A stretch of 17,267 nt of DNA. It comes from Clostridium sp. CAG:302. GTDB lineage: Bacteria; Bacillota_I; Bacilli_A; RF39; UBA660. Positions 1 to 6,703 of this stretch are shown here, one piece after another. Where the stretch lies: positions 79,794 through 97,060 of the forward strand of contig FR887359.1 in the NCBI GenBank assembly GCA_000431795.1, read 5' to 3'. How positions within the stretch are numbered: position 1 is the stretch's first letter; each line of letters begins with the position of its first letter. A program made the position numbers and the translations under genes. The notes under the pieces are model-generated. The model worked only from the letters and a program-made list of their open reading frames with translations, made no database searches and had not been told where the DNA came from.

Positions 1-61
1 AAGGCTAATAACAACACTAATAAGACTTGAGACAAGGCTTATAGTGAAAAAAATAAAAAAA

Positions 62-88
62 TTAGCAATTTTATGTTGACATTGCTAA
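62..88. promoter_or_regulatory. CIRCE-like HrcA operator 1
   Basis: The inverted repeat TTAGCAATT-N9-CATTGCTAA has perfectly paired outer 8 bases. It matches the CIRCE layout (TTAGCACTC-N9-GAGTGCTAA) in arm length, 9-base spacer and the TTAGCA/TGCTAA ends, but differs at the inner arm positions. It contains the -35 hexamer of the hrcA promoter, so a bound repressor would block RNA polymerase. It is the first of two copies, and HrcA is encoded immediately downstream, which points to autoregulation. Confidence 0.88.
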
Positions 89-104
89 CAAATAGTAATA
101 TAAT
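76..104 (+). promoter_or_regulatory. SigA-type promoter of the hrcA-grpE-dnaK-dnaJ operon
   Basis: TTGACA (76-81) and TATAAT (99-104) are both perfect consensus hexamers separated by exactly 17 bp. The expected transcription start is near 110-112. The -35 lies inside the first CIRCE-like operator and the start lies in the left arm of the second. A strong promoter clamped by a repressor is the usual design of a class I heat-shock operon. Confidence 0.9.
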
Positions 105-108
105 TATA

Positions 109-135
109 TTAGCAGTAGAAAAGAAGGACTGCTAA
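109..135. promoter_or_regulatory. CIRCE-like HrcA operator 2
   Basis: TTAGCAGTA-N9-GACTGCTAA has perfectly paired outer 8 bases and the same 9-base spacer as operator 1. Its centre lies 47 bp from that of operator 1. It covers the predicted transcription start and lies in the 5' leader, so it could also form a hairpin in the mRNA. Two operators in tandem upstream of hrcA are known in other Bacillota. Confidence 0.87.
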
Positions 136-153
136 TAAAGGAAGTGATATAAT

Positions 154-1161
154 ATGATCACGGATAGACAAAAAGAAATGCTGAAAATAATCGCAGAAGA
201 ATATATAAAAACTGCTAAACCAGTAAGTTCTAATCATATCTGTAAAAAATTAAAATGTTCTAGTGCTACCATTAGAAACGAAATGGCTAAACTAGAAGAA
301 TTACATTTACTTGAAAAGAATCACTTTGCTTCAGGTAGAATACCAAGTGAAGAAGGCTATAAGTATTATGTAGATCATTTAATGAAACCTAAAAATATGA
401 CTGGTGAAGATATGCTTAAACTACAAACAATATTTCACAATCATTCACTAGATTTAAATGATACTATTAAAAAGAGTATCGAAATAGTTAGTGAAATAAC
501 AAATTATACAGCAGTAGTACTTGGTAATTCTTCTAAAGAGAATAGATTAAAGAAAGTAGAGATAGTACCACTTGAAGATAATAAAATATTATCAATAGTT
601 ATTACTGATAAAGGTATAGTACAACATAAGATATTATACTTACCAAATGATGTATCTACTGGTGATGTAAAAAAGACTGTTGAACTAATAAATAAATTAG
701 TCGTAGGTACACCAATAAATGAAGTAAGTGAAAAACTAGAATATGAAGTAAAACCAATAATAAGAGATTATGTAAAACAATATGAAGTTTTATATAATAC
801 CTTCTATGATGCCTTTCATGAATTTACTACTGAGAAAACTAGTGAAGCCTATTTTGGCGGAAGAACCAATATGCTTAAACAACCAGAATTCTCTAGTATT
901 GATAAAGTAAAGGAAATACTTAGTAAATTTGAAGACATAGATAGCATTTCTAAAATGAAAGAAGAAGATAATGGTATTAATATTTATGTTGGTAGTGAAA
1001 CAGAATTAACTGATGATGTTTCAGTAATAAAAACAAAATATAATATCAATGGTGAAGAAGGAACAATAGCAATAATTGGCCCTAAGAGAATGGAATATGA
1101 TCGAGTTGTAACTCTTCTTGATTATATAAAGAATAACCTAGGAGGAGATTATGGAAAATAA
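154..1161 (+). CDS. hrcA: heat-inducible transcription repressor HrcA
   Basis: HrcA dimers bind CIRCE operators and repress chaperone genes. GroEL is known to help HrcA fold, so unfolded protein relieves repression. The 335 residues match the usual length. Residues 1-75 form the winged-helix DNA-binding part, with the conserved SSATIRNEMAKLEEL recognition region and the SGRIPSEEGYKYYVDH segment. The remainder fits the GAF-like and dimerisation domains. The start at 154 follows AAGGAAGTGAT at a good distance. The end overlaps grpE by 11 bases, so the two are probably translationally coupled. Two CIRCE-like operators lie directly upstream, so it should repress itself and the whole operon. No key motif looks damaged. 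Confidence 0.97.
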   Translation: MITDRQKEMLKIIAEEYIKTAKPVSSNHICKKLKCSSATIRNEMAKLEELHLLEKNHFASGRIPSEEGYKYYVDHLMKPKNMTGEDMLKLQTIFHNHSLDLNDTIKKSIEIVSEITNYTAVVLGNSSKENRLKKVEIVPLEDNKILSIVITDKGIVQHKILYLPNDVSTGDVKKTVELINKLVVGTPINEVSEKLEYEVKPIIRDYVKQYEVLYNTFYDAFHEFTTEKTSEAYFGGRTNMLKQPEFSSIDKVKEILSKFEDIDSISKMKEEDNGINIYVGSETELTDDVSVIKTKYNINGEEGTIAIIGPKRMEYDRVVTLLDYIKNNLGGDYGK

Positions 1162-1750
1162 AAAGAAAAAGAAACACGAACATAAAGAAGATTGCCACTG
1201 CAACGAAGAACACAAATGTGAGGAAACTTGCAAGTGTGAAGAATCTTGTAAGTGCAATGAAGAAGAATGTTCTTGCACAGAAGAATCAAACATTAATGAT
1301 GAAAGAGAACTTCTAAGTAAAAGAATAAAAGACTTAGAGGAGGCTCTTCTTCGTAGTCAAGCAGAATTAATTAACTACAAAAGAAGAAAAGATGAAGAAA
1401 CATCTAGAATAATTAAGTATGCTGAAGAAGATATACTAAAAGGATTTTTACCAATATTAGATAACTTCGAAAGAGCTATAAATATGGATGATAATAATCT
1501 AGAAGACGAAGTATCTAAGTTCTTACAAGGCTTTAAACTTATGTATAAGCAAATAAAAGACTTACTTACTAAGTTTGAAGTAAAAGAGATGGACTGTTTA
1601 GGTAAAGAGTTTGATCCTACATACCATCAAGCTGTTACTACAGGTAAAGATGAATCTAAAGAGTCAGGTATAATTCTTGAAGTATTACAAAAAGGTTATA
1701 TGTACAAAGATAAAGTACTTAGAACCGCTATGGTAAAAGTAAATGAGTAA
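1151..1750 (+). CDS. grpE: GrpE nucleotide exchange factor with Cys/His-rich N-terminal tail
   Basis: GrpE releases ADP from DnaK and so resets the chaperone cycle in the cytoplasm. The core, about residues 50-199, is typical: a long coiled-coil helix (about 50-105, with QAELINYKRR), the helical region LPILDNFERAI, and the C-terminal beta domain with FDPTYHQAV and GYMYKDKVLR. The first 45 residues are odd. After a Lys stretch come nine Cys (15, 17, 23, 27, 29, 33, 35, 40, 42), including four CxC pairs, and four His (9, 11, 16, 21), interspersed with Glu and Lys. This resembles a metallothionein-like metal-binding segment. AGGAGG precedes the ATG, which lies inside the end of hrcA. The gene ends overlapping the next small membrane protein gene. 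Confidence 0.96.
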   Translation: MENKKKKKHEHKEDCHCNEEHKCEETCKCEESCKCNEEECSCTEESNINDERELLSKRIKDLEEALLRSQAELINYKRRKDEETSRIIKYAEEDILKGFLPILDNFERAINMDDNNLEDEVSKFLQGFKLMYKQIKDLLTKFEVKEMDCLGKEFDPTYHQAVTTGKDESKESGIILEVLQKGYMYKDKVLRTAMVKVNE

Positions 1751-1976
1751 AAGTACCATAAGAGATATTATTTATATTCTAATATTCTTAGCAGTTTTAA
1801 TACTTGGAATAAGATTTATCGTATGGATATTCCCAGTACTAATATTATTAATACTAGGATACTATATCTATAGAAGTATAAAGATAAATAGAACTATTAG
1901 AAATATGCATAATACCACAAATAATAAAAATAAAGATAAAAAAATGAAAGTCATTCATGAATTTGATGAAGACTAA
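1743..1976 (+). CDS. small two-helix membrane protein between grpE and dnaK, unknown function
   Basis: I do not recognise this 77-residue family. Residues about 8-24 and 28-45 are strongly hydrophobic and suggest a membrane hairpin. A basic, Asn/Lys-rich cytoplasmic tail follows, ending in an acidic HEFDED sequence. The ATG overlaps the grpE stop (ATGAGTAA) and has no strong Shine-Dalgarno of its own, so translation probably depends on coupling to grpE. The dnaK gene starts 26 bases later, so it is co-transcribed with the chaperones and should be heat-induced. A gene at this position is not part of the usual hrcA-grpE-dnaK order. Coding status is supported by the tight packing and clear membrane pattern. 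A role in membrane stress is only inference. Confidence 0.8.
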   Translation: MSKSTIRDIIYILIFLAVLILGIRFIVWIFPVLILLILGYYIYRSIKINRTIRNMHNTTNNKNKDKKMKVIHEFDED

Positions 1977-2002
1977 TAAATATATAAAGGAGATTGATAA
2001 AT

Positions 2003-3835
2003 ATGAGTAAAATTATAGGAATTGACTTAGGTACAACAAATAGTTGTGTATCTGTATATGAAGGGGGAGAAGCTAAAGTAATAACTAATCCCGAAGGAAT
2101 GAGAACTACTCCATCAGTAGTAGCATTCAAAAATGGAGAAATAATTGTTGGACAAAAGGCTAAAAACCAAATGGTAACCAATAAAGATACTATTTCTTCA
2201 ATAAAAAGAAAAATGGGTACTAGTGAAAAAGTATCCGCTAATGGAAAAGAATATACTCCAGAAGAGATATCTGCAATGATACTAGGAGATCTTAAGAAAA
2301 CTGCTGAAGCTTACTTAGGAGAACCAGTAACAAAAGCTGTAATTACAGTACCTGCATACTTTAATGATAGTCAAAGACAAGCTACTAAGAATGCTGGCAA
2401 AATTGCTGGACTAGAAGTAGAAAGAATAATTAATGAACCAACAGCAGCTGCTCTTGCTTATGGACTAGATAAACAAGAAAAAGCACAAACTATCTTAGTA
2501 TACGACTTAGGTGGTGGTACATTCGATGTATCTATTCTAGAACTTGGTGATGGTGTATTTGAAGTTAAATCTACAAGTGGTAACAATCATTTAGGTGGAG
2601 ATGACTTTGATGAAAGAGTAATGGAATGGATGACTGATGAATTTAAGAAAGAGTCTGGTGTTGATTTAACTAAAGATAAAATGGCTATGCAAAGAGTTAG
2701 AGATGCTGCCGAAAAAGCTAAGAAAGATCTTAGCGGTATGACTTCTACTGAAATATCATTACCATTTATATCTCAAGGAACAGATGGACCACTTCATTTA
2801 AACTTAACTTTAACTAAAGCTAAATTTGAAGATTTAATTAGAGATTTAGTAGAATCAACTACTGAACCAGTAAGAAAAGCATTAAAAGATGCTAAATTAA
2901 CATCTAAGGATATTGACAAAGTATTACTAGTAGGAGGTTCAACAAGAATACCTTGTGTTCAAGAACTAGTTAAGAAAGAATTAGGTAAAGAACCATCTAA
3001 AGAAGTTAACCCAGATGAAGTAGTAGCTATGGGTGCTGCTATTCAAGGTGGAGTATTAACAGGGGACGTTAATGATATCGTACTTCTAGATGTAACTCCA
3101 TTATCACTTGGTATTGAAACACTAGGAGGAGTAATGACTGTATTAATACCTAGAAATACTACAATACCTACAAGTAAGAGTCAAGTATTTAGTACAGCCG
3201 CTGATAATCAACCTGCTGTTGATATCCATGTATTACAAGGTGAAAGACCAATGGCTAACGATAACAAGACCCTTGGTAACTTCCAATTAACTAACATTCC
3301 ACCTGCTCCAAGAGGAGTACCACAAATCGAAGTAACATTTGATATAGATGCTAATGGTATCGTAAATGTCAAAGCAAAAGACTTGGGTACTGGAAAAGAA
3401 CAATCTATTACAATTACTGCTACTAATACATTAAGTGATGAAGAAATCGATAAGATGATGAAAGAAGCAGAAAAAAATAAAGAAGCTGATAACAAGAAGA
3501 AAGAAGTAGCAGATGCTAAGAATGATGCTGAACAAGTAGTATTCATGACTGAAAAGGCTCTTAAAGATTTAGGAGAAAAAGTAACTGATTCTGATAAGAA
3601 AGAAGCTGAAGACTTAATGGAAGAAACTAAGAAGGCTATTGAAACAGAAGATGTTGAAAAGATTAATAAAGCTAAAGATAAACTATTAGAGAAGGCTAAT
3701 GCTCTTGCTACAAAAGTTTATGAAGAAGCTGCTAAAAATAATCAAAGTGCAGAAAGTACTAAGACTGAAACTAAAGAAGAAAAGAAAGAAGACAAAGACG
3801 ACACAGTAGTAGATGCTGAGTACGAAGAGAAATAA
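2003..3835 (+). CDS. dnaK: Hsp70 chaperone DnaK
   Basis: DnaK is the ATP-dependent Hsp70 chaperone that works with DnaJ and GrpE on unfolded proteins. The ATG at 2003 is preferred over a TTG at 1994 because AAAGGAGA (1986-1993) is correctly spaced for it and MSKIIGIDLGTTNSCVSV is the normal N-terminus. The resulting 610 residues are standard for Gram-positive DnaK. The phosphate-binding motifs IGIDLGTTNS and YDLGGGTFDVS, the VLLVGGSTRIP adenosine motif, the interdomain linker DIVLLDVTPLSLGIET, the substrate-binding beta domain and the helical lid are all present. The C-terminus is Lys/Glu-rich and ends in DDTVVDAEYEE-type sequence. It is the fourth gene of the CIRCE-controlled operon. Confidence 0.98.
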   Translation: MSKIIGIDLGTTNSCVSVYEGGEAKVITNPEGMRTTPSVVAFKNGEIIVGQKAKNQMVTNKDTISSIKRKMGTSEKVSANGKEYTPEEISAMILGDLKKTAEAYLGEPVTKAVITVPAYFNDSQRQATKNAGKIAGLEVERIINEPTAAALAYGLDKQEKAQTILVYDLGGGTFDVSILELGDGVFEVKSTSGNNHLGGDDFDERVMEWMTDEFKKESGVDLTKDKMAMQRVRDAAEKAKKDLSGMTSTEISLPFISQGTDGPLHLNLTLTKAKFEDLIRDLVESTTEPVRKALKDAKLTSKDIDKVLLVGGSTRIPCVQELVKKELGKEPSKEVNPDEVVAMGAAIQGGVLTGDVNDIVLLDVTPLSLGIETLGGVMTVLIPRNTTIPTSKSQVFSTAADNQPAVDIHVLQGERPMANDNKTLGNFQLTNIPPAPRGVPQIEVTFDIDANGIVNVKAKDLGTGKEQSITITATNTLSDEEIDKMMKEAEKNKEADNKKKEVADAKNDAEQVVFMTEKALKDLGEKVTDSDKKEAEDLMEETKKAIETEDVEKINKAKDKLLEKANALATKVYEEAAKNNQSAESTKTETKEEKKEDKDDTVVDAEYEEK

Positions 3836-3849
3836 TTTAAATAAAAAGT

Positions 3850-3879
3850 TAAAGTTCTAGTTTTCTAGCTAGAACTTTA
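3850..3879 (+). other. intergenic hairpin between dnaK and dnaJ
   Basis: The stem AAAGTTCTAG / CTAGAACTTT (3851-3860 and 3869-3878) is perfectly paired over 10 bp, or 11 with the flanking T-A pair. Its loop is TTTTCTAG. No T-run follows, so it does not look like a standard terminator. It ends about 13 bases before the dnaJ Shine-Dalgarno. It may mark an mRNA processing or stability point, or lower dnaJ expression relative to dnaK. Confidence 0.7.
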
Positions 3880-3900
3880 TACTTATGTTCGGAGGAAATT

Positions 3901-5016
3901 ATGAATAAAAAAGATTACTACGAGGTACTAGGAGTACCCAAAACAGCGTCTCAAGATGAAATAAAATCTGCCTTCAGAAAACTAGCTAAAAAATACCATC
4001 CCGATGTATCAAAAGAAGAAAATGCTGCAGAAAAGTTTAAAGAATGTCAAGAAGCCTATGCTGTATTATCAGATGAGACAAAGAGAAAACAATATGATCA
4101 GTATGGTCATGCAGCATTTACTAACTCTCAAGGTGGTTTCTCTGGATTTGATGGCTTTGACTTTGGAGGAATGGAAGATATCTTTGGAGATTTATTTAAA
4201 AACTTTGGTTTTGGTTCATCTTCATCTGGTACAAGAACAAGTTCTAGAAGAGAAGATGGTAGCGACTTACTATATCGTATGAGTATTACTTTTGAAGAGG
4301 CGGTTAATGGTGCTAAGAGAGATATAAAAGTAGATACTGAAGATGAATGCTCTGAGTGTCATGGACAGGGTGGCTTTAATATGCATACTTGTCCTGATTG
4401 TAAAGGATCTGGAACTGTAACAAGACAGCAAAGTACTATATTTGGTTCATTTCTATCAAAAACCTCTTGTCCAACATGTCATGGAACTGGTTCAACATTT
4501 GATAAGATTTGTACTAATTGTCATGGTACTGGTAAAGAAAGAAAAGTTAAAACTCTAACCATTACTATTCCTAAAGGAATAAATACCGGCAATAGAATAA
4601 GACTTGCTGGTAAAGGCGAAGCAGGTACTAATGGAGGAGAACCAGGAGATTTATATATTGAATTTAGTGTTAAAGAAGATGATTTCTATACTAGAGATGA
4701 GAATGATATTTATATTACTGTACCTCTTACTATTACTGAAGCAGTATTAGGCTGCAAGAAAGAGATACCTACAATCTATGGAAATGCTATTATAACTATT
4801 CCTGATGGTACTAAAAATGGTAGTAAATTAAGATTAAAAGGAAAAGGAATAGATAGTGATATTAATAATAAAAAAGGCGATATGTATGTAATAGTAGATG
4901 TCGTTATGCCAAGTAAATTAACTAAAAAACAAAAAGATTTATTTAAAGAATTATCTGAGACAACACTAGATGATGATAGTAAGTTTACTAAATTTAATAA
5001 GATGTTAAAAAAATAA
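3901..5016 (+). CDS. dnaJ: Hsp40 co-chaperone DnaJ
   Basis: DnaJ delivers substrates to DnaK and stimulates its ATPase. The J-domain (about residues 4-70) contains the HPD motif at 33-35. A Gly/Phe-rich region follows at about 77-110, unusually rich in Ser near its end. The zinc-binding domain has four CxxCxGxG repeats starting at Cys150, 164, 190 and 204. Two C-terminal beta domains bind substrate. The 371 residues match a full-length type I DnaJ. The start follows GGAGGAA with good spacing. It is the last gene of the heat-shock operon and is followed by a strong terminator. No separate promoter is seen, so the operator at 62-135 probably controls it, modulated by the 3850-3879 hairpin. Confidence 0.98.
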   Translation: MNKKDYYEVLGVPKTASQDEIKSAFRKLAKKYHPDVSKEENAAEKFKECQEAYAVLSDETKRKQYDQYGHAAFTNSQGGFSGFDGFDFGGMEDIFGDLFKNFGFGSSSSGTRTSSRREDGSDLLYRMSITFEEAVNGAKRDIKVDTEDECSECHGQGGFNMHTCPDCKGSGTVTRQQSTIFGSFLSKTSCPTCHGTGSTFDKICTNCHGTGKERKVKTLTITIPKGINTGNRIRLAGKGEAGTNGGEPGDLYIEFSVKEDDFYTRDENDIYITVPLTITEAVLGCKKEIPTIYGNAIITIPDGTKNGSKLRLKGKGIDSDINNKKGDMYVIVDVVMPSKLTKKQKDLFKELSETTLDDDSKFTKFNKMLKK

Positions 5017-5021
5017 TATAT

Positions 5022-5055
5022 GCGCTCTAAGCCTAAGGTCTTAGAGCGTTATTTT
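5022..5055 (+). terminator. terminator of the heat-shock operon (hairpin A)
   Basis: CGCTCTAAG (5023-5031) pairs perfectly with CTTAGAGCG (5040-5048) around an 8-base loop CCTAAGGT, and TTATTTT follows. It lies a few bases after the dnaJ stop, as an intrinsic terminator should. The loop and the two bases on each side are identical to hairpin D at the window end. Confidence 0.85.
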
Positions 5056-5080
5056 GAGCCTAATTTTAGTCTCAAAATAA
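5049..5080. terminator. second hairpin after dnaJ (hairpin B)
   Basis: TTATTTTGAG (5049-5058) pairs perfectly with CTCAAAATAA (5071-5080) around the 12-base loop CCTAATTTTAGT. It abuts hairpin A, and the T-rich tail of A is its left arm, so the two structures may compete. There is no long T-run after it on the plus strand. It may act as a back-up or opposite-strand terminator. Confidence 0.6.
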
Positions 5081-5103
5081 AGTCTATTATATATAAGCCA
5101 TAG

Positions 5104-5256
5104 ATATATATATTTAGAGTACAAACAAATAATAAAGTTAACAATCCTAAAACAGGAGATAATATAGTTACTTATATTGTTATTGGAGTAGTAGCAATAC
5201 TTGTAATAATAGTATGTGCAGTAATGTATTTAAAAAAGAAAAAAGATAATAAATAA
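5104..5256 (+). pseudogene. 3' remnant of a sortase-anchored surface protein gene
   Basis: The reading frame open from 5104 to the TAA at 5254-5256 encodes a textbook cell-wall sorting signal. It has an NPKTGD pentapeptide-type motif (the NPKTG codons start at 5143), a hydrophobic helix of about 20 residues and a KKKK-containing tail. The frame is bounded upstream by an in-frame TAG at 5101 and has no ATG, GTG or TTG near its beginning. The only Met lies at the end of the helix, so it cannot be an intact secreted protein. No signal peptide or ectodomain remains. It is most likely the surviving end of a larger gene whose 5' part was deleted. The intact terminator directly behind supports this. 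Confidence 0.72.
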
Positions 5257-5259
5257 TAT

Positions 5260-5290
5260 AAAGAGATAAATTACTATCTCTTTTTACTTT
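5260..5290 (+). terminator. intrinsic terminator after the surface-protein remnant
   Basis: AAAGAGATA (5260-5268) pairs with TATCTCTTT (5275-5283) around AATTAC, running into a T-rich stretch (5281-5290). It lies just after the stop codon of the sorting-signal fragment and probably terminated the original gene. Confidence 0.85.
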
Positions 5291-5294
5291 TGTA

Positions 5295-5303
5295 TGATAT
5301 AAT
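5295..5303 (+). promoter_or_regulatory. extended -10 promoter for the PAP2-rsmE operon
   Basis: TGATATAAT is a perfect extended -10 element (TGnTATAAT). No good -35 lies 17 bp upstream, where TATCTC falls inside the terminator stem; extended -10 promoters often tolerate this. Another TATAAT occurs at 5317-5322 with a weaker context. Confidence 0.55.
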
Positions 5304-5340
5304 TATCTAAAGGCAATATAATGTAGTATGAGGTGTGAAT

Positions 5341-6003
5341 ATGAAGAAGTATATTAAAGAAAATAAAAATAGAATAATAATATTAGTATGTACCTTTCTA
5401 TTTCAAACATCAGTATATAGTATAACCAAACTATTTCAAGGTACACCAATGCATCTAAATAACTATTTTGATAATATGATACCATTTATACCAGCCTTTG
5501 TAATATTCTATGTCTTGTGGTATTTATTACTATTCTTAATACCATTACTAATATTAAAATATAACAAAAAAGTATTTGATAGATACATAGTAACATGTCT
5601 AATATACGCATTATTTGAAGGAATAATATTTATACTATTACCAACAACTATGACTAGAGAACCACTAGTAGTAGACAGTATTTCAACATGGATAATAAAT
5701 ATTATATACAAAGTAGATACTCCAGTAAATCTATTTCCTTCAGCTCACTGTGCCTTAGCCATATTATTTATAATATCAACATTAGACGTCAAAGAAATAA
5801 AAAAAGAATACAAAATATTAATAACAATAACATCAGTATTAATAATGTTATCAACAGTATTCATAAAACAACATGTAATCGTAGATGTACTAGGAGCCTT
5901 TATAATAGTTCCAATGTATTATATAATAAGAAAAAAGAAAATAAATCTAGAAGAGAGTGGTATATATGCAAAGATATTTTGTCAAAAGAAAAGAACAAAA
6001 TAA
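5341..6003 (+). CDS. PAP2-superfamily membrane phosphatase
   Basis: Members of this superfamily remove phosphate from lipid phosphates or undecaprenyl pyrophosphate at the membrane. The protein is 220 residues from the ATG at 5341, chosen over GTG 5335 because AGGTG lies directly before the ATG. About five to six hydrophobic segments are seen (about 11-28, 48-72, 81-100, 138-147, 158-171, 179-195). The catalytic signature is present: TMTREP near 103-108 as a weak first motif, PSAH at 133-136, and S171 to KQHVIVD with His178 and Asp182. The type resembles the inositolphosphotransferase-like PAP2 branch. The C-terminus overlaps rsmE by 38 bases, so the two are probably coupled. The substrate cannot be told from the sequence. 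Confidence 0.88.
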   Translation: MKKYIKENKNRIIILVCTFLFQTSVYSITKLFQGTPMHLNNYFDNMIPFIPAFVIFYVLWYLLLFLIPLLILKYNKKVFDRYIVTCLIYALFEGIIFILLPTTMTREPLVVDSISTWIINIIYKVDTPVNLFPSAHCALAILFIISTLDVKEIKKEYKILITITSVLIMLSTVFIKQHVIVDVLGAFIIVPMYYIIRKKKINLEESGIYAKIFCQKKRTK

Positions 6004-6703
6004 CTTAATAATTGAAGAGTCAGATATTCATCATATTAAGAATGTTATGCGAATGAATATAAACGATAAAATAGAAGTAGTATATGATAAAGTATTATAT
6101 ATATGTAATATAGATAATCTAGATCCATTAACTCTTTCAGTAGAGGATACTATTAGTAAAGAAAATAAGCTAAATATAGAATTAACAATAGCTATAGGTT
6201 TAGTAAAAGAACAAAAAATAGATTTAATTCTTCAAAAACTAACTGAACTAGGTGTATCAAGAATAATTCCAGTCGATATGGAAAGAAGTATTGTTAAGTT
6301 AGATAAAGAAAGATTTAGTAAGAAAAAAGTAAGATGGCAAATGATCTGCAAGGAGGCTAGTGAGCAATCTAAAAGAACAGATATCCCAGAAATAACTGAT
6401 ATTATGAGTATTAAAGATTTAGTAAATCTAGATTATGATATCAAATTAGTGGCATCTACAAAAGAAAAAGATAAATTACTAAATTACTATTTACAAAGCA
6501 TAAAAGATTGTGCTAAAATTATAATGGTAATAGGTCCAGAAGGCGGAATAAGTCCTAAAGAAGAAACATATTTATTAGAAAATAATTATAACCCAGTATC
6601 TTTTGGAGACCTAATATTTAGAGTGGAAACTGCTGCCATATATGCTGGCGCAGTATTTAACTTTATCGCAGTAAGAGGTGAATATAATGATAAATTCATT
6701 TAA
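5966..6703 (+). CDS. rsmE: 16S rRNA (uracil-1498-N3)-methyltransferase RsmE
   Basis: RsmE is a SPOUT-fold enzyme that methylates N3 of U1498 in 16S rRNA in the 30S subunit, using S-adenosylmethionine. The ATG at 5966 is chosen over GTG 5957 because MQRYFV is the normal family N-terminus, giving 245 residues, the usual length. The N-terminal PUA-like part has HHIKNVMRM at about 22-30. The C-terminal SPOUT knot has MVIGPEGGISPKEE and IFRVETAAIYAGAVF, the SAM-binding trefoil motifs. In many Bacillota rsmE follows dnaJ and prmA. Here prmA is absent and a surface-protein remnant plus a PAP2 gene lie in between, so this junction has been rearranged. Its end overlaps the next gene by 17 bases. Confidence 0.96.
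   Translation: MQRYFVKRKEQNNLIIEESDIHHIKNVMRMNINDKIEVVYDKVLYICNIDNLDPLTLSVEDTISKENKLNIELTIAIGLVKEQKIDLILQKLTELGVSRIIPVDMERSIVKLDKERFSKKKVRWQMICKEASEQSKRTDIPEITDIMSIKDLVNLDYDIKLVASTKEKDKLLNYYLQSIKDCAKIIMVIGPEGGISPKEETYLLENNYNPVSFGDLIFRVETAAIYAGAVFNFIAVRGEYNDKFI

Noticed and set aside
2..79. A reading frame open from the window edge to TGA at 77-79, possibly the end of an upstream gene.
   Set aside because: It would run through the first CIRCE-like operator and into the -35 hexamer. The 25 residues match nothing I recognise. Another frame stops at 28-30. Too short to support.
1951..2181. Minus-strand frame opposite the start of dnaK.
   Set aside because: It lies fully opposite well-conserved grpE-dnaK sequence, has no ribosome binding site and has a composition typical of the antisense of a coding region.
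3208..3546. Minus-strand frame of about 110 codons opposite dnaK.
   Set aside because: It is antisense to the conserved substrate-binding domain of DnaK, with Ser/Leu-rich shadow composition and no independent signal.
4004..4282. Plus-strand alternative frame inside dnaJ.
   Set aside because: It overlaps the J-domain and G/F region in another frame and is Met/Leu-rich nonsense with no family motif.
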